A DNA stretch of 64,000 bases from Azadirachta indica (lineage: Eukaryota > Streptophyta > Magnoliopsida > Sapindales > Meliaceae): positions 17,609,475 through 17,673,474 of the forward strand of contig CM040441.1 in assembly GCA_022749755.1 (NCBI GenBank). Reading direction: 5' to 3'. The translations under genes were made by a program, and so were the position numbers. Below the pieces are notes generated by a model, which did not search any database, was not told the DNA's origin, and saw nothing but the letters and a program-made list of their open reading frames with translations. The first letter of the stretch is position 1. Each line of letters opens with the position of its first letter. Of the stretch, positions 1 to 11,299 are shown piece after piece.

Positions 1-862
1 TGTTGAGGTAGAAGGTTGCAGTAAAATATTGTTTATATAAAAAGATGAAAATAATGTTTGCATGCAAGATATTTCATTTTGACAGCCAGTTCAAGAAAGC
101 CTTTTGTTGTAGATGCCTCAGCAAGGAAGTTTTCCTGCCAGTTGTAATATTCAAACCTCATATTGCATTTGGCAAAAGAGACAATGATTATGGTATCCTA
201 GGTACATTATACCTAGAAATTCATATAGGAGTTTACCACCAAGCTTTCAGGTGAATCCCAACTATTGGTTTCAAAGAAAAGCAGATTTTACTTGAAATTT
301 GTTTCACTTATGAGGTTGATGAAAGCTATGGGGAAAAACAAGGGAGGTACCATGAAAGCCAGACAATAAGAAGATAAAGATTGGAGAAAGAGGAGAAAAA
401 AGAAAACATCAGATGGAACACGGATAGATACCTTTCGGGCCCTAGGACCATGAATAAAATCTGTGGGAAGCAGTGACAAGCATTATAGTTTAGTGGAAAT
501 ACAGTTAAAATAGTAACATGTAAAAGAAGCTGAAGAGGACAATTAAATGCCATAGTATACTATAATTGCATTGTAGTAGCACTTGTTAGTTACACAAGGG
601 TATTAGGGAAGTGCGTAATGTAAATTATAATGCTTACGTCTATTGTGATGTAATTGATAAATCTCTTGTTTGTATGAATACGTCATAGACTTATCTTGAG
701 ATCTTAAGGCCACTTGCCATTTTGTAAAGAAAATCTAGTTCCTTTTAATTATTTATTAGAATTAGAGTAGGCATATGTTGAAGATCTCCTGTTCCTATTT
801 CATTTAGTCATTTCTGAGTAACTTTTTATTTCTTTTTCGTTTTTTCTTTTAACAATATACAG
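1..862 (+). other. Intron sequence of the bHLH gene (5' part of gene off window)
   Basis: No exon is recognisable here. The first visible exon at 863 opens inside the bHLH basic region, so an upstream exon must exist. The expected end of the basic region (a His-Pro-Arg-Ser-Ile-Ala-Glu type segment) is not found in 1-862, so this stretch is most simply read as intron. A pyrimidine-rich tract precedes the acceptor at 861-862. Confidence 0.5.
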
Positions 863-1516
863 GAGAGAAGAACGAGAATAAGCGGGAAATTGAAGAAATT
901 GCAAGAGCTTGTTCCTAACATGGATAAGGTAATAACATGGTATTTTGCTATTGAAATTCTTGCCAATCAAGGCAAAAGAGCTTTCAGCACATCAAAATTC
1001 ATCCAACATGATTGTTACTGGCGTAATTCATTTCTCTAAAATATTCTTGCAGCAAACTAGTTACGCCGACATGTTAGAGTTGGCAGTGCAACATATCAAA
1101 GGCCTCCAAAATCAAGTTCAGGTACATAAATATGTCATTCAGAAACAAAATTTATAATAAGATGATTATGTTTGGTACTGTTTAAATAATTTCATAACTT
1201 AAAAGTAGTTGGCTATTACTTCTTTCAAGATTGACATTATCACCATTGTTTTCCATTTTTGTTTCTTCATCTATTTCCCCACCCTTATATGAACCAACTA
1301 ACCCAACCAACTTACCCAAAAGCTTGAATAGGATTCAATCCAGGCCTCTTAATCAAACATCTACTCTATCATAGTGATAAGCCAATTTCTAAATGTAACC
1401 TTATATGACATGATATGATATGATATAATATGTGATCCTCTTTGCAGAAGCTCCACAATGAACTCAAGCATTGCACGTGCGGATGCAACCCGAACTCAAC
1501 CTCAACCTCATCGTGA
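863..1516 (+). CDS. bHLH transcription factor, 3' end (FBH / AtbHLH128-130 clade), partial
   Basis: Three coding exons join in frame with GT-AG borders: 863-928, 1053-1121 and 1448-1516 (stop TGA 1514-1516). The product is the C-terminal part of a basic helix-loop-helix regulator. Exon 863-928 begins ERRTRISGKLKKLQELVPNM, the end of the basic region plus helix 1. Exon 1053-1121 gives the loop and helix 2 (TSYADMLELAVQHIKGLQ). The last exon encodes a short tail with the CTCGC motif typical of this clade. Family knowledge: these nuclear proteins bind E-box DNA as dimers, and FBH members activate CONSTANS or act in stress and guard-cell responses. The N-terminal part and the DNA-contacting residues lie left of the window, so the exact orthologue cannot be fixed. 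Confidence 0.88.
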
Positions 1517-2435
1517 CTTTTGCTTGCTATAGGGAATGGACCGGGGAGATTATAAAGATGTTGGGATAGTGTCAAGGTAGCAGGACTCACTTAACAACTT
1601 AATTTTAACTTTTGGAAAATGTAAGTAGAAGAGAAACTTGTATATAACCCAGTAATTAAATTTGTCAATTGTTTGTAGTTCATCACATGCTTTAATATTT
1701 GTCAGTTTGATAGATTATCCATCCAAGTGCTGCTCTGTTTACTTGTTCTTGCAAATGCAATGGCCTTCAATAGGAGAAAATATTTTTGTAATGTTTACCC
1801 TTCACGGGCAAGCTTCAAGTTTTTCGTTAGAAGTCTTAACTTTTTTGTAACATATTTCAAATTTTATGTTGCCAAAAAAAAAAAAATTAACGTAACAATT
1901 CATTCAATGTATTGTATTCAAGTATGAAAATAATATATTAGATGTCATCACATCCGTAAAGTTTTTTTTTTTTTATTATATGTATATATATGTCCTTATT
2001 TTTATTTTATGATAGTCGTATGCTTACAAAAGGAGATCTCATCCATGTGCTTTGTACATTTTAAAGATGAATAATAGATAGAAAAGAGTGAGATCATGTG
2101 ATTGAAGAAAATAAATTTTTATGTATTATTGGGTTCATAATTTCTCCTTTTATTTTTATTTTATTACCAATGATTGTAAATTTGTAATTTCTCCAGTATT
2201 TTGATTAAAATTTTAAATCAATAACACTGTAACACGGGATCATGTAGATTTTTTTTTTGTGTTTAAAATCTATTTATTACAAATGATTCTAATATTTTCA
2301 TCGTGAACGTAAATTAAACATATCTTTATTATCTTGATTTATTTATTTTTGGAAGAATATTTTTCACACATTTTGTGCTGTCTTAATACTTGCCCTACCT
2401 TTGAGGGAAAAAATTGGTACCACACAACTAAAAAA

Positions 2436-2466
<31 letters not shown>

Positions 2467-3981
2467 TTGCTGGCCTTAGACAGTCTCTACCTACCAATCA
2501 ATATTTAAGTAACATCGTAATATAATTAATTCTACAAATCAATATTTAAGTAACACTGTAATACAATTAATTACAATACATTAAATGTATTGTTATTTTT
2601 ATCAATTTGATCAGATTAGTGCTTGTAAAGAACTACTTGGTACTACTCTCATTAAAGGAACAACACCTAAATCTGAGGATGTTGTAGACTCTTTTCAATT
2701 GCTAGTTAGAGAATTATGATGTTTGACCTTGGAATTGAATCATTTCCTTGTATTTAAAAAGAACTTCCAGATACATTCAAAACAAAAAAAAAAAAAAAAA
2801 AAAAAAAACTTCCAGAGTAATAAGAAGGAAGTTTAATTGCAATGAATCACAATTTTTCTTTTATAATTGATTGATTTAAACATCAACAACTCTAAATTAG
2901 ATCAGTTTCTCTTCAATAAATAAGTGCTTGAATTAATAAAATTCTATTTAATGGAGAAAGTTGGAGAAGTGACAAAACCCTATACTTTTCGTTGCAAAAC
3001 TAATAAACCGAAAGAAAATAAATCATTTTGTGAAAAAATTTTTGGACCTATTAAAAATGGATTCGATCAATTTTTAAAATTTTATATTAAATAATTTTAA
3101 ATTTTGTATTAGACATTTTAAATTTTATATTGTGATTAAGATTGATATAACAATATCCGTCAAATCCTATTATAATTATGAAATAAATAAAAATTTTTGA
3201 ATTAATAATTTCTCTACTCTATAAATTAAATTTATGAGTGCTTTTGCATGTAGTTTAGGTGATGTGAGGCCGCTTGTTGCTCTCATGCCATTATGAATTC
3301 AGGGATTAAGATTATCCTGAGCTTGATAATTTGGATATCTATCATAATTCATGATAAATCTAATCTAATATGATTCTCAATAATTTTTCTCTCAAGACTC
3401 TTTTTTCTAATATAAAAGAAAGTAACTAAATACTTTATTACTAGACTTCTAATGGGTTACTAAAATTCTACCTTAATACCATATGAGAGAACCGGAGCTA
3501 AATACTTTATTGTTACACTTTTAGCGGGTGACTCTCCAAAGTCGTTTGAGTTTTGAATACCATTGCAATGGGTTAAATCTAGATTAATTCTAATATCTAA
3601 CGCAAAAGTATCCAAAGTTTCTTAAAATAATAATTAAAATTTTTAAAAAAAAGCAATTTTACTATTTATGATCTTGCGCTTATGATTCATCTAAATTTAA
3701 AATAAAATATGTATTTATTTTATTAAGAAAAAAAATAAAAAATTAAAATTAAAATTAAAACGAGAAAAAGAAAAAGAAATTTGCTAAATGTATGATGAAG
3801 CCACTCCGTGCGCAGTATGTCTGTGCCAGCTCGACGCACTACAACAACAACAGCAACAACAACGGCAACAACGTCACCATTAATTAATTCTCACTCTCTC
3901 TCTCTCTCTCTCTCTGGTCTTAACTCTTTTCTTTCTTTCAATTCGGACAAAAGGAGAGAAAGAAAGAGAGATTGAGAAACG
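1517..3981. other. Intergenic region between bHLH and RABA5c genes
   Basis: This holds the bHLH 3' UTR (to about 1950), then AT-rich sequence with poly(A)/poly(T) runs at about 2447-2466 and 2784-2808. From about 3830 it becomes the RABA5c promoter and 5' UTR: a CAA/CAG-rich stretch at 3841-3870 and a (CT)n tract at 3893-3914, a pyrimidine patch common near plant transcription starts. No coding exon or RNA gene was recognised. Confidence 0.5.
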
Positions 3982-6270
3982 ATGTCGTCTGATGATGAAG
4001 GCGGAGAGGAGTACCTCTTCAAGATCGTGATAATCGGCGACTCCGCCGTCGGTAAATCCAACCTCTTGTCTCGTTATGCTCGGAACGAGTTCAATCCCCA
4101 CTCCAAAGCCACGATTGGAGTTGAGTTCCAGACGCAGAGTATGGAAATCGACGGTAAGGAGGTCAAGGCTCAGATTTGGGATACTGCTGGACAAGAACGC
4201 TTCCGTGCTGTTACTTCTGCTTACTACAGAGGCGCTGTTGGTGCTCTTATTGTTTACGATATCACCAGAAGAACTACTTTCGATAATATCGGCCGATGGC
4301 TTGATGAGCTCAAGAGTAATCTCTTTTTCTTTAATTGCTACTCATTTCTTGTAGTTTCAGCTTATACGGCTTTGATTTGTTTGATTTTGTTTTTGTTTGT
4401 TTGTTTGATTGACTGTGGTTGTTTGGAATATTAGATCTCAAGTTGTGATGATTAATTTTGATGACTTAGATTGGAAAAGATGTTAGCTTGGATAGATGCT
4501 GTTGAAAAAGTAGAAATTTAAGGAGTTGTTATTTGGATTGGCATTAGTGTTGCGACTTTCACGTTCCTTTTTCTACTGTTTTCATTTTTGGCCTTCTCAT
4601 ATATATGTTTATTTAGTTTTTGTCCATATGTGCTGAAATTTTGATTCTTTGCACCTCTAGATACTTTTGTTCATTAATTGAAACTAAGATTTCCTCTCTC
4701 TTTGCGTATGCTTTTTGTTTTCTCTTTTCTTAACAGTAAAAAAGAAGTTTATTTTCGGAAATTCTGATCTTAAATTCCAACTACTATTGACTATCTTTTT
4801 AAAGAATATGTTCTAGTATTTAGTGGTTTAGCAAATATTGTTCCCATTACAGTGCTTTTCAGGCATTCTTTTTGCTGCATTTTAGTTATATTTCTGTCTC
4901 AAGATACAACATAGTATATGTTTCGGGGTCTTATTGATGGTAATCTGTACAGCCAGTCTTTGCTAGGAGTTATTACTATCTTTAACAACGAGAAGAATTA
5001 ACTGTCTACTTTTCAAATCTTATTCAAAATCTTCTATATGATTAGGGGCTTAAACTGCTATAGGAATTGTAATATACTGTCGGGCCTTTTGGTAAACTTA
5101 AGTTTTTGGGTTAACATGTCCTCAACAGGGTATCAAAACTATTAAGGTCTTGTGTTTGAATCCCACTTTTAAAGTAAACTCAGTCGATCCTTTTTTTTTT
5201 TTGACAAACACCCTTGACAGGCATATATTAATTATATCCATCCATTATTCATACTGCTGAAGGGTCGTGTTAGAATTTAAAACTTTTTATTGGGGACTTC
5301 CACTTTTCTTAAGCTTTTGAGATTTGTGGTTTGTCAACAATTACTAATAACTTAGGCAAGTAGAGTAGGCGAATGTCAAGCAAGCCCAGACTTTAGTATT
5401 TGACAGATTGCTCAAAATTGAATCCATTTAAATTTACAATCAAGGTTCTCAAAGGAAGCTGATCGTTATTCAGTTGTAAGGTTGTAGTCACTGTTGTATT
5501 AATTATTGATTTTTCACCAATTTCACATTTAGGATTCATTGCTTGATCTTATGATATCACTTTTTCCATGTTTGAGAAAATCCACCTTTGTGTTTAGTTA
5601 GTAATGAATACTGAAAACTCATGCATTTAAAATTGTAGTGTATTCGGTGTTGAAATTTTAAGATGTTCTGATTTCATAACTTTATTTGAAACTGAAAACT
5701 GTATTATATAAATATTTTCAAACCAGTCAAAGACTGATGTATGAAGAATACATCAGTCCACTACACATTAAGGGCTGCACTTTTGTGGAAGTTTCTTATC
5801 TTGATAATTTGTTGTGGTATAAAGGACAATGACTTTTTGCACTAAATTAATTCCTATAGTTTCTATTTGTGATGCTACTGTTTCATTATGAACTAGGATT
5901 CTTTGTTCTATCTAACTTGGCAGTCTAAATTGTTGTGTCCCTTTGAGTTCTGACCTGGGACTAGTTTCCTTAATATGCCTCTTTCTTCATAAACATGGGC
6001 TACGTGTCACAACCTTGCTAAAATCTTACATTTTACAGTATGTCCACATTTTTTCCAGATGGTGCAAGTAATAAAGCATTTTATTTTAGGGATATTTTCA
6101 TCAATACCTAATATCAAGGGTACCCAACGTTTTCAAAGCAGCGTCCTGTATGCTTACCCTTACCATTAGTTAAGTTTAACAGCAAAAGGATAATATAGCA
6201 GGCACACGTTCTTTTAATTATTTTTAATAATTCAAATAAAAATATTTTCTTTCTTTGACCCCCCTTCTTT

Positions 6271-6317
<47 letters not shown>

Positions 6318-8092
6318 CTCGCTCTCTCTCTGCTTTTGGCCTTTTTCCTTTTCTGCCATTCTCTTTTCCTTCCTCTTCCTTTCTGTTATCTGACCCAATT
6401 CACAAAGCCCTCTTTTACTTTATTTTTGTTTTCTTTTATGTTATTGAATTCAATGCATAGATTCGAGAAAATTAGGCTTTTGGGTATCTCTTCTTTGGTT
6501 TAACTTAAAAGGTTTTCGTTTTTTTTTTTTTTCCAATCAGTAATTGGTTTGGGTTCTTATTTATCAATTAATCCATATACTTTTGTTTTGGTTATATTAT
6601 TATTGGAGCTACTTTGTTTGAAGGCGAGGATGATTGTTTTTGTGCTATTGTTTCTTTTCCTTTTAGTTAATAAAATAGATTAAACGAAAATAAAAGGATT
6701 TGGATGAAGTTTTCAATGATTGTTTTCGAAGGTAACTTCTAGAAACAGTGACTTCTAATTAATCACGTGTTAGAGTTTTGTCATAGTAGATTATTAAAAT
6801 CTCTTCTTTATTCCAACCAAAAAATATAAAACGGAAATGCATTATCAATTATAATTTCAGGTGGAATTTTTTTTTGGATCTTCTAATTTCCTTGAGGTGT
6901 CTTGATCTCTTTCTTCTTTTTCATTTGGATTTTCGGGGAGTTAAATAAAAACTAGAAGGGTGAATCTGTCAATTAATAGCTCTGCTGATATTAGACTTCC
7001 AGTTGATTGGAATCTTGGTTATGGTAAGGGTATTGGAGGTTATTACCAGAGGGTAAGGAGTATCCTCAATATTAAGTCATATCTTAGAGGCACTGATAAA
7101 AATAAATCCCTTTACTGTGTTTTGGGGCTCAGGTCTTGTTTTCTTAGGTGTAACCTGTATATACTATTACCAGTCACGATCTAATGTTGGTTAATCATTT
7201 TACCTTGCTACCAATGAGCATCAAGTCCATGAAGCTTTTGGACTATGAAAGTGTTTTCATTTTGCTGTCAATATCCTGTTGAATCACCTTGTAGTTATGC
7301 TTTAACTGTTGCAATCGGACTATTTGAATTGGTAAAGGAACTTGACATGAGTTTGTTGTTCTTGCATCTCTTCAATTATTTAGAGTTTATGAGATTACAT
7401 ATAATCATTTTTTTCCCTCTCTTTTATTTTGGTGTTGTGTTAATTGTGCTTTCTCATGTAGTACCTATGCCTTGTAGACAGCTTGTGCACTATTCTATCT
7501 TTCTAAGTATGAAGAGGTTGGGTTGTTTGGTTACTCTGGCTGGCTTTATCTAATAAAGAAATCATAAGGAATTTGTAAAATGCTAGATATTGTTCCTGTA
7601 TTTCATTTTTGTGGCGTTGACTTTATCGTTACAGTTGAATGTGCAATATATGAGCATCTGTTTGTTACTTGCAATCTCTTCTGTCCTCTATTTAAGCACA
7701 TCTCTTTTGTTGCATAGTCACTTTATAAGATGAGAGACGATGCTAAAACTGAAAACATCCATTACGCAGCTCATTCGGATACCACTGTAGCAAGGATGCT
7801 GGTTGGAAACAAATGTGATTTGGAAAGCATAAGGGACGTGAGCACAGAGGAAGGAAAAAGCCTTGCTGAAGCAGAAGAATTGTTCTTCATGGAAACATCT
7901 GCATTAGACTCAACAAACGTTAAAAAGGCTTTCGAAATTGTTATCCGTGAGATTTACAACAATGTCAGCAGGAAGGTTCTAAACTCAGATACATACAAAG
8001 CTGAATTGTCTCTAAACCGAGTAACCCTCGCTAAAAACGATGCTGATGGATATAAGCAAACACAAAGCTATTTTTCTTGCTGTTCGAGGTGA
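3982..8092 (+). CDS. RABA5c: Rab GTPase, RABA5c (ARA4) type
   Basis: Two exons, 3982-4315 and 7770-8092, join inside a Thr codon (phase 1) to give 218 residues. All Rab motifs are present: P-loop GDSAVGKS (19-26), switch I Thr44 in KATIGVEF, switch II WDTAGQE (66-72), NKCD (125-128), ETSAL (153-157), and a C-terminal CCSR with the double cysteine used for geranylgeranylation. Sequence and length match the RABA5c/ARA4 subgroup. Family knowledge: RABA GTPases act in trans-Golgi/recycling-endosome traffic, and RABA5c has been tied to cell-edge trafficking and growth-axis control in Arabidopsis. The start is the first ATG after a CT-rich leader. Coding sequence continues past each splice junction by chance, but the join is fixed because only it restores the conserved [15 protein letters not shown] segment. 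The gene looks intact. Confidence 0.96.
4316..7769 (+). other. Long single intron of RABA5c
   Basis: A 3,454 bp GT-AG intron separates the GTPase exons. It is T-rich, as plant introns are, with no internal coding exon. It carries a (TC)n microsatellite at about 6276-6314. At about 5100-5200 lies a possible tRNA-derived (SINE-like) fragment: a B-box-like GTGTTTGAATCCC near 5151-5163, followed by a T run. Confidence 0.7.
6276..6314. repeat. (TC)n microsatellite in RABA5c intron
   Basis: About 19 uninterrupted TC dinucleotides, with imperfect CT-rich flanks on both sides. Likely length-polymorphic. Confidence 0.95.
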
Positions 8093-8456
8093 CTCGGACC
8101 CCCTGTTCTTTTTTATCCTCCAGAAACTGTACAAGATGAACAGCTTCTTCGTGGTTGTTGGTTTGTTAATTTAATTTATTTAGTTTGTTGTTTGCTTGTT
8201 CTGTTTCCTAAATTGATGTCTTAAGGTGGTTTTATAGAAATTATTTGTTATATTTTATTCAAACAAACAAAGAGGAAAAAAAAAAAAAAAGTGAGTAAAA
8301 TTTTTGTTGCAAAAATAAAGCAAACATCCAGTTAAATTACGATATTGTATTATGCTTAAACAACAACGTTACATTGAGGAGTTAGATTTTTTATTATATA
8401 GATTGGGAGTATATTATCATGTTACCTTATATTCTTATTCTCATTCTAACAAGTTA

Positions 8457-8559
8457 GTGATTTTTTTTTTTTTAATTAATTTAAGAGGTAAGGGGTGGAC
8501 AAAGTAAACTAGGCTCTAAACCACTAGACCATCTCCCAGAGGCCATAAGCTGTGATTTT
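8457..8559 (-). mobile_element. Short SINE-like insertion with 8-bp target-site duplication
   Basis: On the minus strand an ~87 bp unit contains an A-box-like TGGTCTAGTGGTTTAGAG and ends in a poly(A) run (poly(T) on + at 8461-8473). It is flanked by the direct repeat GTGATTTT (8457-8464 and 8552-8559). tRNA-like head, A tail and short TSD together suggest a small or 5'-truncated SINE. No clear B box is seen, so family membership is open. Confidence 0.45.
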
Positions 8560-9091
8560 ATTTATTCGTTTGTTTAATAAAATTTTTGTTACATATAAGA
8601 TGTTACTTTTAATAAATTTTTGTCACATGTATACTTATATGTCAGAAGGTTCACGATTATAGACCTTTAATAGACATAACTTGTATGATGTGACTAAGTG
8701 AAATTTACATGTTGGTAGTTGGCAATCTTTTAACATCAATTAAATTCTAGAACATCATTAATTAATCAAATCAAATCCAATCTTAGCATCACATTATTAA
8801 ATTGTCTGTGTGTGTGTGGGTAAATATGGTGAGTGGTTCAAGTAATTGCATTTCTAGGTGAAAGGAAACCAATCCACAAGAAAAGCAAACCCAATCCTAC
8901 CACCATCATTCATCAATACAAGAACAACTTCCAAAAACAAAATTAATATATATATATATATATATATATGGGGTCAATTTGAAATTCTAATAATGAACTA
9001 TCATAGTATGATTTTAAAATCTTGTTGAATTACAAAAAGAAAAAATTAAAAAGAAAATAAAAAAGAAAAAGAAAGAAGATAAGCTGAGGCA
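8560..9091. other. Intergenic region downstream of RABA5c
   Basis: AT-rich spacer with a short GT run near 8808-8818 and an (AT)n tract at about 8947-8968. No gene recognised. Confidence 0.4.
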
Positions 9092-9249
9092 TCATGACAT
9101 CATTGACTTTAGTAATAAACCCAAATTTGCTGCAATGCTCCTCCACATCCCCAGCTGCTCTTTTATCTCTTCATCTTCTAGAAGAACTTTCTTTTCTCTT
9201 GTGTTTGATTCAGATAGTGACTTAATTGATTGAGATAGAAGTTGAGCTA
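9092..9249 (-). other. Coding-like stretch of unknown identity 3' of the pirin gene
   Basis: On the minus strand an open frame reads through an acidic/basic, helix-prone sequence including SQSIKSLSESNTREKK and EEIKEQLGMWRSIAANLG, ending in TGA at 9092-9094. A CAG acceptor at 9250-9252 could open it as a terminal exon. Its composition is unlike the AT-rich flanks and looks protein-coding. No matching upstream exon can be placed because the pirin gene lies immediately upstream on the same strand. It could be a gene fragment, part of the pirin 3' UTR, or an exon of a nested gene. I do not recognise the family. Confidence 0.3.
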
Positions 9250-9373
9250 CTGCCTTTTTTTTTTTTTTTAAATTTTTCATTTTTTATTTTATTTGTGGGG
9301 ATACTTTAGACATGCTTGTTTCATTTCATTGATTTAATAAGTGCTTTTTCTCAGCTTCTCATACACTCACTAC

Positions 9374-10938
9374 TCACTGAGACCTCCAATACTTGGCATT
9401 TTCAAACCCATTTTTGCAATAGTGATAATCTTCAATGGTTTGATCAATTTCAGCTTGCGTGTTCATCACAAATGGACCATATTGCACTATTGGTTCATTC
9501 AATGGCTGCCCTGCAACCAGAAGAAATCGCAGTGGCTTTGAAGCTTTGTTCCAAACACTTACTCCATCCCCAGGACTCAACACTAACACATTATGTGCTG
9601 ACACTGGTGATGAGTTTACTGTCCCAAAAACTCCTTCCCCTTCAATTATATACACAAATGCATTCCATGATTCTGGAATACTTTGATGCACTTGAGTCCT
9701 TGGTTTCATTGTAAAATCAAGAAACATTGTTGGTGTTCTTGTGTATACCGGCGACCGGATTCCCATTGATTCTCCAGCTATAATGCTCACTTCAACCCCA
9801 TCTCTCTCTGCTCTTTGTATGTCCTCCCTTGGAAGTTCTTGATACCTTGGTTCAATCCTGCATCCAATGAATATAATATCAGCATCACATTTTGCATTCT
9901 ATGATTGTTTTTGAAGGAATTCAAATTGCTTCAGTTTAGGGGAAAGTTCAAGGTCACATATCTTAGTAGTTAAGGGAAGAAAACAAAGCATATCATAGCA
10001 TAGAGATTGCTATCTGAACTGAAAACAAAAGTTTTTAGTTGACACTTTCTTACATTTTATCTGTAGAAGATAGATTGATCCAAAGTTGCAAGCCATTTTG
10101 TACACCATCTCCAGCAGGCATTTCAGAATGGACTATTCCTCTACCTGCTGTCATCCACTGCACATCACCACTATAGATTGTACCCTTATGTCCTCCAAAA
10201 TCCTGATGAGTTATCCCTCCCTGTAATTCAATTTACTTTCTTGAACACTTCCAATCCCTAAATTATCAACTTATGATTCTGAACAATAATCTCAACCTTA
10301 CCTGTAACATGTATGTAACAGTCTCAAAACCTGCAATAAAAACAAAACAGAGTTCACAGCTCCCATTAATGGTCATGAAAAATTATAAATCCTTAGAAAT
10401 TCATTGGAAATGATTCAAGAACCTCTGTGTGGATGATCTGGAAACCCAGCAGGAGGAGACACTGCAATCAGAGGCAACCCAAAATCTCAGCATCAAATGT
10501 TTTAGTTATAACAAGAGAAAACTTCAATAATACCAAAACCCAGATACCTGAAAATTCATCCAACATTAGAAAAGGATCCAAAAACTTCAAGTCACCCCTG
10601 AAATCAATATGAACAACAAAAATAATCAGTATCCATACGAAAAATCAACTGAGGAATCAATATTGAATACAAAAAACAGAAAAAATAGATTATAAAAGAT
10701 AAAAGAGATGACCAAATTAAGAATACCTTCCAATGGCTCTCCTAACAACAGCACCGTCACCTTCATGTGAAAGCTTGCCTAAAACCTTCTTGGAAACAAT
10801 TCTAGGCCTGTTGAATCCAGGATTTTGATCTGATTCAAACTCAGACATGATATTTCTAATATTGATATTGCTTCTTCTGAAGGCTGAAGAATCTAATAAT
10901 CTGAAACCAAAATTGTTCAGACTTGTTAGAGCTCTCAT
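9374..10938 (-). CDS. PRN: Pirin-like protein (cupin metalloprotein)
   Basis: Six exons, in order of translation: 10938-10727, 10597-10548, 10461-10423, 10330-10302, 10220-10054 and 9857-9374. All have GT-AG borders and every join keeps frame, giving 326 residues. The N-terminal cupin is clear: PPAGFPDHPHRGFETVTYML carries the two metal-binding His, and GRGIVHSEMPAGDG carries the third His and the Glu. The C-terminal cupin half follows (GESMGIRSPVYTRTPTMFLD). The first ~40 residues precede the family core; they are basic and Ser/Asn-rich, so either an organelle-targeting extension or a start a little downstream is possible. Family knowledge: plant pirins bind iron, interact with G-alpha GPA1 or cysteine proteases, and affect seed germination, light and lignin responses; some pirins show quercetin dioxygenase activity. 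The gene looks intact. Confidence 0.95.
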
Positions 10939-11014
10939 ATAAAAAACCAGTCTTTTCTCTTTATGAGTTTGCTTTTGCCCTTTTTATGCCTTTTGCATGC
11001 TTGCCAAGGGCTAC

Positions 11015-11022
11015 TATATATA
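11015..11022 (-). promoter_or_regulatory. TATA box of the pirin gene
   Basis: TATATATA on the minus strand, 77-84 nt upstream of the pirin ATG (10936-10938). The spacing is normal for a plant core promoter with a short leader. Confidence 0.55.
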
Positions 11023-11212
11023 CATGTATGTCTTGAGAAAATTGAAAAATTAAAAAAATAAAAAAAAAAATAAAAAATAAAAATTGGGTTTTGTTTGTTG
11101 GGTCTGACTGATGGAATAGAAGTAGGGAAGGAAAAGAAGTTGAGGATCATGTGGGAAAAGGAAATAATTTTAGGGTGGGATCCACATTACCTCCTTGAAC
11201 CAATCATAATGA

Positions 11213-11220
11213 TGACGTCA
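11213..11220. promoter_or_regulatory. Palindromic TGACGTCA site upstream of pirin
   Basis: A perfect TGACGTCA palindrome (bZIP/TGA-factor type) lies about 275 bp upstream of the pirin ATG. A CCAAT motif lies nearby at about 11200-11204. Binding is inferred from motif only. Confidence 0.4.
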
Positions 11221-11299
11221 AGCTTATGTAATCATGATGGGGCATTAAAATTGATTCTATTTATATGGAAAGCCCTCAAATTTCAATAAATCACTATCT

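Noticed and set aside
3880..4194. 104-codon minus-strand frame over RABA5c exon 1
   Set aside because: It is the antisense shadow of a conserved Rab exon and CT-rich leader, with no family match.
5090..5215. Possible tRNA gene or SINE in the RABA5c intron
   Set aside because: Only a B-box-like GTGTTTGAATCCC and a T run are visible; no A box, cloverleaf or target duplication could be supported.
6114..6398. Open frames on both strands across the (TC)n tract in the RABA5c intron
   Set aside because: They consist largely of alternating Arg/Glu or Ser/Leu from the dinucleotide repeat and lie inside an intron.
9316..9714. 132-codon plus-strand frame in the pirin region
   Set aside because: It is antisense to the last pirin exon, whose cupin motifs and splice sites are clear on the minus strand.
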